Assembly: GCA_020912385.1 (NCBI GenBank)
Contig: CP087207.1
Coordinates: 3,658,001-3,722,000 of the forward strand
Reading direction: 5' to 3'
DNA length: 64,000 nt
Source: Neofusicoccum parvum
Lineage: Eukaryota > Ascomycota > Dothideomycetes > Botryosphaeriales > Botryosphaeriaceae
Below, piece after piece: positions 33,079-43,756 of this stretch (the first letter of the stretch is position 1; each line of letters begins with the position of its first letter). The notes under the pieces are model-generated. The model did no database searches, was not told the origin of the DNA, and saw nothing but the letters and a program-made list of their open reading frames with translations. The position numbers and the translations under genes are program-made.

Positions 33079-34363
33079 ATGTTGAGAGCCGTGAAGAAGT
33101 GGACACCGGAGGAGGACGATTTACTGCTCCAGAAAGTCGCGCTCTTATGTGCGTGGCCTCCACCAGCCGGAATCAGCGATGCGAGAGTTGCTGACGTACA
33201 TAAGCTAGCCAAGGCAAGGCAAAGGACTGGACGGCCATCGCCAGTGCGGTTCCGGGGCGCTCCAACAAGGACTGCAGGAAGAGGTGGTGCAACCATCTCG
33301 TGGGCGGCCTCCGCAAGGGTCCTTGGGATCCGAGCGAGGACCGAAGGCTGGCCATCGGCGTGAAGGAGTACGGTGTGCAGTAAGTTGCCACGCTCTCGTA
33401 TCGTCGGGAGCTGCGTCCCATTGACACGACCTGGCAGATGGCCATTGGTCGCGGAAGAGGTTGGCACTCGAAGCGCGGACCGTAAGTAGGACCTAACTCG
33501 CTGGAAGGATTCACCAGCTAACGTCGCCATACAGAGTGCGCGAAACGGTGGCAGCACTCGCTGGACCCCACTCTTGACCACAGCAAGTGGACTGAGGAAG
33601 AGGTAAGCCGCCCCTTGCATGGTGTCGAGTCGAATCAGAAATCCAACTCGCGCAGGAAGAGAAACTCTTGGAAGTGGTCGAAACGCACGGCCGAGCCTGG
33701 AAGCAGATTCAGACCCAGTATTTCCCAGGAAGGGCCACAAACAACGTTAAGAACAGGTCGGCGAATCCGCCCAATCAGTCGAGCACCCGCATGTTAACAC
33801 GTCCCAGATACGTCACCTTGACACGCAAACGGAAATCACCGAGCAGAGACGGCAAGTCGCAAGACGCCAGCAGCAGCGTCGGCGAGATCGACAGCGGATA
33901 CAACAGCGGTGACAGGATGGCGTCTCAGTCCCCAGCGCGGAGCGAAGAAACTTTGGCACCGGGCCGAGACGACTCAGGGGGCCATTCAGCCGATGAACTC
34001 TACTCCTTTGACCTCTCGACAAACGCAGCAATCCCGTCAGCAGACCTGGACCTGGCCACGGCAGACGCCTTCGCAGTGGACGCACACTTTGACTTCGCCA
34101 ACCCCGACTACATCTTCAACATGGACTCGGCCTCGTCTAGCACCACCTGTCAATTGGTAACCCCGGACGCCGATCATCGCCCGTCGTCTGCCACACACAG
34201 CGCAGACGCAGACCCGCAGTCCGTGTTGATGGATTTGGATTTTCCGCAAAGCAACTCGGCCGAGTTTGTCTTGACAATCAAGAACCCCTCGCCCGACACG
34301 ATCACGGCAATCATGGGAGTCCTGGTATCATCAAAGACCAGATTCAGGGTGGAGTTGAAGTAA
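33079..34363 (+). CDS. Three-repeat MYB DNA-binding protein
   Basis: Four or five exons from ATG 33079. R1 is KKWTPEEDDLLLQKV, then across an intron GKAKDWTAIASAVPGRSNKD and CRKRWCNHL. R2 is RKGPWDPSEDRRLAIGVKEY, then after an intron WPLVAEEVGTRSADQCAKRW. R3 is SKWTEEEEEKLLEVVETHG, then WKQIQTQYFPGRATNNVKNR. Each repeat has the spaced Trp-type residues and the recognition-helix pattern GR(S/T)xxxxKxR of c-MYB-like proteins. The next 190 residues are acidic and Ser/Asp/Pro-rich (DLDLATADAFAVDAHFDF) and may be an activation domain. It is about 360 residues in all and would act in the nucleus. Fungal three-repeat MYBs are mostly global or developmental regulators, so one between a cluster regulator and cluster enzymes is notable. 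Upstream exons beyond 33079 cannot be excluded. Confidence 0.85.
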
Positions 34364-34604
34364 TGAGCATCCCGTTCACCATCGGCGTTTCAAAGGTTTC
34401 TCCTAGACGGATCATTTCCAGTGTAGTCATGTAAAGGAGTCATAGAAGGCGTTCAGTAGGAATACAGGTACATCAGCAGGATCCACATTGCACACCACCA
34501 AGCAGCACCTCGGCTCACTGGAACACGCAGTCATCCGCACCAATCGCTTCGCATTGCTCGTGCATCAGCACCCCATCAGCGGGCTAAGCAAGACGTCCCT
34601 CTCT

Positions 34605-36323
34605 TCAAGCCAGCAGCTCCGAGTCCGGCAGCACGACCTCCACCAGCGACACCTGGCTCCTGCAGTCCCAGATCTTGCGCAGCCGCAGGCCGGCGCGCGC
34701 CACGACGGCGCGAAACTCGGCCGGGGTGCGCTCGATCCCGTTGATGATGGCCATCATGGCCAGGTCGCGCTGGTGCGAGTACCGCGTGTAGTAGCCCCAG
34801 TTGGCGGGCAGCGGCTTGGGCGCCGGCGGCAGCTCCGGCGAGCCGAGCGTGGTGTTCATGACCTGGTCGCTGTGCGCTCGTTAGCCTCTGGATGGTGGTG
34901 GTTGTGTGCGGGTGGTTCTCACCAGATCAGGATCCGGGACCGCGGGCCCATGCTCTGCCGGATGGCGGAGAGGATCTGGACGCAGTACTCGTCGGACCAG
35001 TCGTGGAGGATGTAGCGCAGCCAGTACACCTCGGCGTGCTGGACGGGGTTGGCGCTGAAGAAGTCGTGCGGCGTGAAGGTGACCCGGCCTTGGCTCAGGG
35101 CGGATGGGTTCTCCTCGGGCCAGACGGTGTCCTGGGCTTGACGCAGCACGGGGGCGCGGTCTTGCACGACGAAGTTGAGGTGAGGGTACAGGTGCGAAAG
35201 CTGGAGCGAGAAGCCGCCTGGAAGGGGTCGTGGTCAATTTCATTTTCTGAGAGAGGAGGGGAAAGGAAAAGAGGGTACACGAGACTCACCAACGCCACCT
35301 CCCACGTCAACAACCGTGGCAGTTCCAAGCCTGTCCCATGGATAGTCTGTAGGAATTGTCAGTCTTCGTTTCTACAACCTTCTGCTGGTAGTGGTCTCTT
35401 CTTACCATACAGATGCGCGTTTCCAAAGACCCTTCCGCCGCCCAGCATGGCGAGGCCAAACACGGCATGCTCGGGACGAGGCACCAGTGCATCGTCAGAC
35501 TTTCCCGCAATTGCCTTCTCCAGCTCGGCACCGAACGGTCCAGGGTAGGCGCTGGCCGCTCCATTGGACCCGCAGTTGCCATCACGCAGATCTTTGACTG
35601 GGACTTTCTCCTCGAGCCATTCCCACCGCGGTTTGGTCGTGTTCGCAGCTGCTTGGAAGGCAGTGTGCTCGACCTTATAGGATGGGCCGACAACGGGGTC
35701 GTTAAGTGTCCTCGGGAGATAGTCGGAAGCACTGTAGAGATCAAGTCCACTGAAAAGGGGAAACATGCATCAGCGCCGGCCCTTCTGAGAACTTTGGTAT
35801 AGCTTACAAAAGGAGGATGTAGGCACGCAGAGGATCGTTGCCAACGAGTGCAGCGGATACTTTGTTGTTGGCGAAGGTGTCTGGCGCTATTTCGTCGAAG
35901 AGGTGAATGGAGCACAGGCAACGCATGATGCGGGCTGGCGTGCCGTTAGCCAATGGAAAGGTGTCTTAATAATGAATCCTTACACATTTTCCGTGGCTCA
36001 ACACCAACGGTCTTGGAGATGCGGTCCACATGCACTCCCGCATCGCCGGCATCCGCGAGGATGTCAGGGACGCGCTTGTCGGCAACAATGTGCAAACAAC
36101 GCGACTCAAAGTACTGTGAAGACACTTCCAAAATGCGAATGCTGGGCTGGCTCACGAGCTCAGTCAACTTCCCTGCTGCTGAAAGGAGCGCCCTCTGAGC
36201 GTCGAAGAGCGGCTTGGCTGGAAGATCGCCCTTTGAGGCTTCGTTCAACTTGACGACCGTCTCTACTGACGAGTGGATAAGGTCTCCGAGCTGTCGGAGC
36301 TGGGCGATCGATTGAGCATCCAT
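34605..36323 (-). CDS. SAM-dependent O-methyltransferase (plant-type Methyltransf_2)
   Basis: Six exons on the minus strand from ATG 36323 (MDAQSIAQLRQLGDLIHSSV) to the stop at 34605. An N-terminal dimerisation/winged-helix region (up to about residue 130) precedes the catalytic domain. SAM motif I is split by an intron and reads VVDVGGGVG then GFSLQL. It is followed by NFVVQDRAPV and VYWLRYILHDWSDEYC, where HDW supplies the general-base His of phenolic O-methyltransferases. The C-terminus has WDCRSQVSLVEVVLP. This matches fungal enzymes of the sterigmatocystin 8-O-methyltransferase type, which methylate phenols of polyketides. It is divergent from the flavin monooxygenase with two cluster-motif copies between them, so it very likely methylates a cluster intermediate. 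AflJ-like coactivators share this fold, but the intact SAM loop argues for a working enzyme. Confidence 0.88.
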
Positions 36324-36438
36324 GTCTGCGGTGGCAGTGGGCTTGGGGGTAAAGTGGCAGTCTTGACTTCGCGACCGTGGTCTTCAAGTAAACGAGATTC
36401 CATCAGCAATGAACATCCACGTGATGATAACCCGATAG

Positions 36439-36449
36439 AACCCGGAGTA
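36439..36449 (-). promoter_or_regulatory. Cluster motif variant (8/11)
   Basis: AACCCGGAGTA, which on the minus strand is TACTCCGGGTT, keeping the TACTCCGG core. It is part of the inverted repeat GAACCC-6 bp-GGGTTC and lies 116 bp upstream of the OMT start. Confidence 0.5.
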
Positions 36450-36495
36450 GGGTTCTAAACTTCGGGCTGTACTGATGTGTGGAGTTTTGGGATGG

Positions 36496-36506
36496 GGACC
36501 GGAGTA
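36496..36506 (-). promoter_or_regulatory. Cluster motif copy (exact)
   Basis: GGACCGGAGTA, which on the minus strand is TACTCCGGTCC. It lies in the 265-bp divergent promoter, 173 bp from the OMT ATG and 83 bp from the FMO ATG. Confidence 0.8.
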
Positions 36507-36588
36507 CTGCCGCCTTCCGATAGCCACTTTCGTAGAAATACATCGAGGCTGCGCTGGAACTGCGTAGCACAAAGGTCCGAGATGCAAC

Positions 36589-39061
36589 ATGGCGAAATCA
36601 ATCTCTCCGTACACCTGGGAGCGTGGATTCCGACAGCCTTCAACTGGGACACCGTGGCAATGGGATCCGGAGCCCGATGCAGAGAATGACGCTTATGTCT
36701 CTCCCCCTTCTAAGGAGCTTGTGACCTCGACCGTCCACAACCACCTTGGCATCAATGTCTTGCGTACCTGGCCAACTCTGTACGATGGTACAAACAGCCC
36801 GCATGGTATACCCGAGTGGTGGAGGCCTGCGAGTGAGGTGGACGTGCTGATCTGCGGAGGTAAGTTTGCGCCTTCCCTTGCCGCCACAACGCTAACCGAT
36901 TCCCATCAGCTGGACCTAGTGGGTTAGAGGTTGCATTGAGCTTGGTGAGGCAGGGCGTCTCATTCCGGATCATTGGTGAGTATGGGTCATGCTTCAGATT
37001 CCTTCTGTGATAATTGTTCATTGATGTATCTTGTGACAGACAAAGCTGAAGGACCACTTGCAGCGGGCCGCGCTGATGGAGTTCAGCCTCGCTTCCTTGA
37101 GATCTTGAATACATGGGGCCTTGCAAAGGAGGTCCATGAGGAGGGCCCGATCATTGAGCGAACCGCCATCTACAAGGACGGTGAAAAGCTCTCCTATAAC
37201 CGTTCCCATCAGTCCGACTCCCGCTATCGTGGACTCCACGTCATTACACAGGGCCAGGTCGAGAGAATCTTCATCAGAGACCTTCTCCGCCACAAGATAC
37301 TTGTGGAGCGCAACAAAACCCTCCAGGAATACACCATCAACAACGGCTCAGACCATCCTGTCTGTGCCACGTTAATCAACGAGCAGACTGGAGTCAAGGA
37401 GAGTGTCCGTGCCAAATTCCTTGTCGGAAGTGACGGGGCGGCCAGCAAGATCCGCAAGAGCCTGAACATTCCATTTGAGGGCATGAGCACGAACATATAC
37501 TGGGGAATCATGGACTGCGTATTCGAGAGCGACTACCCACACGCGTGGACGTTTGGGTGAGCGGGTCTCGTTGTCCGTATTGTGCTGCTTCACACTAATC
37601 TTATTTCAGGTCCGTTATCAACTCTAAACACGGGGGTTGCGTCATTATTCCGAGAGAGGAGGGATATATCAGGTTTGTAGACTTCCACTGGATACTACGA
37701 CTTCGCTATAACTAATTACTTCAAGACTCTACACCCAGCTGGATATCTCTCACACTGGGCCGATTGCTTCGTCTCGACAGGCTAAGGATCCGGCATTTGC
37801 TGAAGCTGGCGGCAGAGTCGACGTTCATTCAATTACTCCTGACGAGGTCTTGGAGCAAGCAAACAGAATCTTCTCTCCCTATAAACTGAAGTTTGCTGCG
37901 CCTTTGAGCTGGTTTGCCATATGGAAAAGTATGTTGAGGGTGGACGAGCCAAGAACACTCTGCTGACGATCGAGTAGTTTCAGAGCGCGTCGCCCAGTCA
38001 TTTTCTTCGCACGACCTTCGTGTACACCTGGTCGGCGATGCAGCGTGAGTGATAATGTGAAGTTCCCAGATGGCTTGACGCTGATATCAATCCATAGCCA
38101 CGTCCACAGCGTCATGGGCGCTTTCGGGCTGAATGCCTCCATAATGGACGCCTCCAATCTCGCATGGAAGATGGGTTTGGTGGCCCAAAACAAAGCAAAG
38201 CTTGAGTCGCTCATGCCGACATACAGTCCGGAGCGGCACGGCCATGCGTGCCGTATTATTGAGGCCTCTGGCGAATACCTTCGCTTTGTGTGTGCTACTG
38301 ATCTCGAAATCGCCGATGTTCGGAACATGGGAGAAGCCTCATGCACTACTCCAAACGGCACAAAGAAAGTCGACGAAGCCAGAGACACCACAAACGGAAC
38401 GGAAAATAAAACAGAGAGCCAAAGACAGAAAGACGTCGGTTTCCTCGCCAGCTTCTTCGGTAGGAACGGCCAGTTCCTGCTCGGCGTTGACGCTCCATTT
38501 GGGCCCTCGGTCCTTTCGCCACCGCAACAGCCCTTAGACGAGACCACGCAGCATCGACCCCCATTGAGGGTGAACAATGGCGCACGGGCTCCGAATCCCC
38601 GCGTCTGCTTCTCAACCGAGGAGACGGGCTACCTGTACGACAAGATGACCGGGGCTGCCACCTTCCACATCGTTATTTTCGCGTCCGCTTTGACTGCCAT
38701 CGTTCGCCGCAGGGTCTCTGGCTTCACTACTGCGCTTGCACCAGGGGGCTTCTATCATCGGTTTGGCGGCCCAGAGCGGTTTAATATCCTTGTTGTGGTA
38801 AAGCGATTGCCGTGGGAGATTGACGCGGTCATGTCGACGCCTGAATTGCAGCTCCTCAAGCAGCACGCTACGATTATCTACGATGATCGCGCCCCCGACG
38901 AAGATGCCCACACCACCTGGGGGGCTAACCACGCTGATGGTGGTTTGGCCGTCGTGCGCCCTGATCTTTGGGTGGGTACGGCGGTATTTCCGGATGAAGT
39001 TGACGCGCTGTCTAAGTATTTTGACGGGTTTCTTCTGCCTGTGTCGGACCCGAAACTGTAG
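36589..39061 (+). CDS. FAD-dependent monooxygenase, phenol 2-monooxygenase type
   Basis: Spliced gene of about eight exons from ATG 36589 (MAKSISPYTWERGFRQPS) to TAG at 39059-39061, about 640 residues. The flavin fold is split by an intron: DVLICGG then AGPSGLEVALSLVRQG, so the GxGxxG loop here is GGAGPSG. FLVGSDGAASKIRKSL is the DG motif, and VHLVGDAA then HVHSVMGAFGLNASIMDASNLAWKM is the GD motif, which contacts FAD and substrate. The C-terminal third (GFYHRFGGPERFNILVVVKR to the end) is the thioredoxin-like domain that separates phenol hydroxylases from shorter salicylate-type enzymes. The reaction is ring hydroxylation of a phenol with NADPH and O2. The shared promoter with the OMT, carrying an exact motif, suggests hydroxylation followed by methylation of the same aromatic. 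A Gly-rich loop starting GGA is slightly unusual but known in the group. Confidence 0.9.
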
Positions 39062-39780
39062 CTGTCAGTAGCAAATTTACGTTATCGATGCCTCCACTAC
39101 TGTTCGAGTTACCGACTGCCGTCTTTAGCGCCTGCACAGGGAATGTCGCCCCCAATTGCAGCTCGCGCGGTACTAGCGAGCCGAGTAACAACGGGTCCAC
39201 TTGCGCTGAGATTGATGACGAAGGTGAGGTTTCGGATCATGATAGCCGCTAGCCTATCATTGCGGTATCCCTCATTGTCGGAAACTGCCCAAAGCAGAAG
39301 ATCACAGTATCTGATCACTTTCGCTTCGATCCCAGCGTTCAAGTCGAACAGTCAAATCGACAGAAGAAGCTTTGACCCAGGTACTGACGTGCGTTGGGAA
39401 TCAGCGTGTGTTTCCGCCCCCAAACCCCACCCGGGCGAACAGCATCGTGTACGCGTGGGCCGTCAGCAAAAAATGTGGGACTCTGGCAAAGTTGTCGCAT
39501 TCAGAAGCGCCTGAAGCGAATTTGCCACACATCTAAGGATGCGTCCGCATCGGTCGACTTCCTCTTTGAGCCACGTACTATCTGCCTGGCCCCCAAAAGC
39601 AAGCTGACATGTCCATCTCCGGACGGAACCCTGTCGCGAGATGTTTAGCGTCAGCAGCAGCGTCGATGTTGACGATTACTCACCCCACATGCCTGCAAAT
39701 TTGGTCAGAAGACACTGCAGTAGAAAAGAAACGCAGAGTCCCGAAGACAAAGCACTCAAGACATTCAAACGCCGTACACG
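39062..39780. other. Intergenic region before the acyltransferase
   Basis: About 720 bp with no supported gene. Only the hexamer CTCCGG near 39617 recalls the cluster motif; no copy with 8 or more matches was seen. Confidence 0.5.
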
Positions 39781-41410
39781 ATGGGCAAAGAAACATTCTG
39801 CATTCGCCCGCCAGGCGCTGAAAATGGCCCGGAGACGGAGACATTCGAGCTCAGTGACTTCGACTGTCTCGCTCCTCCTTTTTACACTATGCTAAGCCTA
39901 TGCTACAAGCTGGACAAGGAACAAGACCGCGAAGCCATCATACAAAGCCTGAAGGAGGGCTTGGAAATCACCGTGGGGCAATACCGCATTATCACCGCGA
40001 CCCTACAAAAGAAAAGCCCTACGGGGAAGTTTTCGGCTGTCAGGAAAAGAGACAGCGGCATCAACTTTACCGTCAATCGTATGGATGACGGGACTGACTT
40101 CCCAGATTTCGCAACCCTGGAGAACGCGGATTTCCCCTTCGAGAAAATGGACATCAATCAGCTGTTTCCCGAAGACATATGCAAGCGTATCGCCTCTGTG
40201 TTTCAGGAGTTTGCAGATCCCCCGGCTGTGGTTGCGCAGGCTAATTTCATCCGCGGTGGCGTCATTCTGTGCGTTGCTTCGCATCACCGCATCTCCGACG
40301 GTAAGCAAGTTACTTTCCCCTTTCAAGTAGAAAACTCTACTAACATCGACCATAGGCATAGGAACAAACTACCTGGTCGCCCATTGGGCTGCCAATGCGC
40401 GCGCATTGAGCACCAAGACAGCGCTTCCGGCCTTTGACAAGGCTCGCGTGGACCGCACTCCGCTCAACTTCACCGGGCCGCAACCATCGGCGGAGCGTAT
40501 GGCTGAACTGAAGCGCCAGATCGGCTTCGTACACCACGCTGGCGAGGGTGATAATCCACCACCAGCAACCGAACCCATCTCCATCATATCGCTGCACTTC
40601 CCAAAGAGCAAGCTGGTCTTACTCAAAGCGGACGCATCGCCACCTCCCGTCCCAGCCAACAACGGCAGGGCAGATTCAGCACTTTCGTACTCCAACGACA
40701 CCGAACTGCACCCGGGCGACGCAGCCAGCAGCCCCACCACCAACAGCACGACAAAAGCCGCCGACCCAGCCGTCCCCTGGATCTCAACCTACGACGCCAT
40801 CATCGCCACCCTCTGGCGCGCCGTCACCCGCGCCCGCCTACCAACCTTCCTCGCCCAACCCACCGGCCCCCCCACCACCTCCTCCCAACTCCACGCCGTC
40901 AACCTCCGCGCCATCGCCGGCGTCCCGCCCACCTACTACGGCAACGTGATGGCGCTGCCCGTGCAAACCGTCCCCCTCCCCACCCTCACCAGCCTCGGCC
41001 CCACGACCCCGGACCCCAACCTCGCCGCCGTCGCCGCCGCCGTCCGCGCCGGCATCACCGCCTGCTCCTCGCGCGCCGTCGCGCGCGCCGTCCCCGAGTG
41101 GGTCGCCGGCACACCGGATAAAGATGCGATCACGATGCCGAACCTGATGGGCACCGGCCTGTACGGCACCAGCTGGCGCTCCATGACCTACTACGCCGAC
41201 GCGGACTACGGCTTCGGGCGCCCCCGCCGCGTGCGCCGCCCGCCTATCCCGGCCGATGGGATCTACTTTGTGTATCCGACGAGGCCGGTTGAGTGCGGTG
41301 CTGGGCCGGATGAGGGGACGGATGTGGTGTTGGCGTTGGCGAGGAGCGCGGCGGAGAGGTTTGTAAGGGATGGGGAGGTGTTGCGGTATGCGGTTGTTAG
41401 GGAGGGGTGA
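39781..41410 (+). CDS. BAHD-type acyltransferase
   Basis: Two exons (39781 to about 40301, about 40358-41410) give about 520 residues, start MGKETFCIRPPG. The catalytic HxxxD motif is HRISDG at the exon 1 end (SHHRISDG). The structural DFGWG motif appears near the C-terminus as DYGFGRPRRV. The rest of the fold fits fungal BAHD proteins of the trichothecene acetyltransferase kind, including DYDAIIATLW-like packing (STYDAIIATLWRAVTRAR). The protein would transfer an acyl group from CoA to a hydroxyl in the cytosol. It lies downstream of the FMO but has no clear cluster motif, so membership is probable, not shown. GC content rises sharply in exon 2 (proline- and alanine-rich loop around 40700-41100), as also in the PKS and NRPS-like genes. 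Confidence 0.88.
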
Positions 41411-41728
41411 GGGGGGTGGGGTTGCGATTGTCGCGGGCTCTTGGAGGGGGTGAGGTGGCGACTGGGTGTTTTGCTGGGCGTGGGAGTTGCGAAATACATC
41501 CATGTGTGAAGATTTAGATTATACGTAGGCTACGGTTTTGTGTCAACATCTTTTCTGGTCTTGTGGCTCGTTCAAGATCCTATCAATTTTGTCCAAATAG
41601 GCCAAATGTTAGTTTCCATCACAAGTCCTGCTTCTTTTCTGTTACCGTGATGTGGCGAGGGAAGGTCAGCATCTCGTGTACTACCATCGCATGTTTTCTT
41701 GCATTGTGCATGTCTGGATGGTATATTG
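41411..41728. other. Intergenic region between convergent genes, nothing recognised
   Basis: About 320 bp between the acyltransferase stop and the stop of the minus-strand membrane protein. Confidence 0.5.
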
Positions 41729-42955
41729 CTAGTGGTTGCTGACTACCTGTACCTTGTATTCGTGCTTGACGTGAATTTCATTCTCTTGCACGACTGAATG
41801 CGTGCTTGAGCTCTCAGCTTCGTGCCTGATGTCGGACCGAATCATGTGGATCTCGCTGTCCGCCGACGAAGAAAGACGCTCTGCACCGCGGGGTTGGCCT
41901 GCATAGTGAGGCAAGTCGTACCCGCCGCCGGTAAAATGTCTGCTCCCCTTGCCAAGACCCGAGGTACCGCTCCTCGAGTTTGAGGCCGATGTGAACCACC
42001 TGACCCTGCTAAACAGTGGCTTGATGCTTGGACAGCACACAGCTACTGTGGCAACGCATGTCTCGCGGGATGCCCACGCAAACGCGATAGTCAGCGTCTC
42101 AATGCTCTTTATGCAGTAGTAGGCGCGTAGAATTGTAGCGACGATGACGAATATGCCGGACGAGAAGAGAATGCCGAGGACAATCTTCTGGCCAGCTGGT
42201 ATCCTGGCTTTGAAAAGAATTGGAAACGGAATGACGAGGATGCCGAGGTCGGTGCTGCAGCGAATCTATCAATTATAGCTCTTGGGTAGCGGTGCAAAGG
42301 GACTTACGTAACGTTGAGGATACTGACCACGTAATAAAGTGGCGTATGGACGGCGCAGTTGTCTCCCGGATACGGTCTCACCTGCCAGTTCTTGTGGACA
42401 GGACGGCAGATGGAGAAGTGCGTAACTATGCAAGCAGTAAATGTAACTGCGCAGGCCCCGTACATGAAGGTTACAAGTTTCTGCTGCCACAATCCCATAC
42501 TCCAATCGCCATCAGCTTCGTTCTCAGATAAGGCGCGAGAGACTCACGTTACTCTCCGGTACAGTGAGAGAAGCACAATTTTAAGGGACCAGACATAACA
42601 AATGTACGTTATCCAGACACCGAACGCTATTTTCGACCCAAGGACCAGGCTTGGGAGCTGACTGTCGGGAACCAACAGGGCGGTCTCTGTGGTGAGACCA
42701 GTGTTGTATCCGTATATCGTCATCAATTTGCAGAGTGTCGTTTGCAGAGTCCACAAAACCTGGAGAGAAGAGTATCAGCTCACGACATGCTGGCTTGAAG
42801 GACTCAAAGCTTACCATGCCGGCCATAGCGAAGTAATCATCCATCTGAAACTCCTGAAATCCCACTGTCTTTAATCGCGTGAACAGACGCAGGAAGTGGA
42901 AGGCCATGCCAATGGCATATTCGGTCCACATCTCAATCAACAAAAGGTTCTCCAT
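41729..42955 (-). CDS. Rhodopsin-fold (SAT4/PTH11-like) fungal membrane protein
   Basis: Four exons on the minus strand from ATG 42955 (MENLLLIEMWTEYAIG). Segments across splice sites are RLFTRLKTVGFQEFQMDDYFAMAGM, VLWTLQTTLCKLMTIYGYNTG, FGVWITYICYVWSLKIVLLSLYRRVT, CRPVHKNWQVRPYPGDNC and TDLGILVIPFPILFKARIPAGQKIVLGILFSSGIFVIVATILR. The DDYFA, YNTG, LK-LLSLYRR, CRPV-KNW, and TD-I-PIL-LP-QK-LG-LFSSG-V-ATILR series is diagnostic of the large fungal 7-TM family annotated as rhodopsin domain-containing integral membrane proteins. The C-terminal 110 residues are polar and cytosolic. Members are orphan receptors or structural proteins. A role in the neighbouring pathways is not indicated, and no cluster motif is nearby. 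The N-terminal first helix looks short, so an upstream exon is possible. Confidence 0.82.
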
Positions 42956-43756
42956 CTTGGCCAGCTTTCCGCGTGGGTTGCTCAAGCACCGAAGGGTTAT
43001 CGGTGCTGCGGTGTCATCCCGAGGAGCGTGTCAAATAGCATGTCCAACACGGCGGCATCCACATTCTACCAAGTCGACGGGTCGACTGTGCCTCAACCTT
43101 GAAATAAGTTGCATTCAAATCTTTCATGCGCAGGGGATCCGCATAAGACAAAGGGGCGACGCTGGTGGCGATCGTGTGCCAGCGGATCAGGATGACCTGA
43201 CGATAGCGGATCAACTTCCTAGGGAGAGAGTAGGAACAGTTATAAGGGGCGAAGACGAAGTCAGGATTCTGTTTCCGCGCAATTGGTAGGGCCTCAGATT
43301 GGGAGGGTTTCTCGTAAACGACGCTACGACCGCGGGACGGAAGTTCCAAGCAGGGTCAAGTGTACAGGAGACAGGGCGATCAGCAAGATCAGAGTGGTTT
43401 TAGGATGCACTTCTCTCCACAAGTGTCTCAAGGTGACTGTGAAATGAGTAGCTAGCGCCATTAGTTCCCTCCATGAATCAGATTGTACGAAGTTTCGGCA
43501 AAGCGGTTGAGTAATCCATATATCTTCCCCCTTCCATTGTCGTCTGTGCCCATAGCCGTCTTCATAGCCGTTTTTTTCGTCCATCCTCCACACCGACATC
43601 GTCCTCCCTATACAGCTCGAGGCCATCCTCCTCACCGCTCCCATGGTCTGTCTTTCATGTTTAAAGCCCACTCTGGGCAATAGTGCTTGTCCTTTTGATA
43701 CGACACCACTGACTTGAACCACCAAACCACCACCCCTGCCCACACTCGCAGCCACA
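42956..43756. other. Divergent intergenic region, membrane protein / ADH
   Basis: About 800 bp. CGATAGCGG at 43201-43209 is the reverse complement of CCGCTATCG, seen in the repeat upstream of the right-hand MFS gene; this may be chance. No gene is supported. Confidence 0.4.

Noticed and set aside
34605..36323. OMT gene as an AflJ/AflS-like coactivator of the AflR-like factor
   Set aside because: The SAM loop VVDVGGGVG and the catalytic HDW are intact, which favours a working methyltransferase.
43014..43349. Minus-strand ORF as the N-terminus of the rhodopsin-like protein
   Set aside because: It has no helix of the family and no clear junction to the exon starting at ATG 42955.
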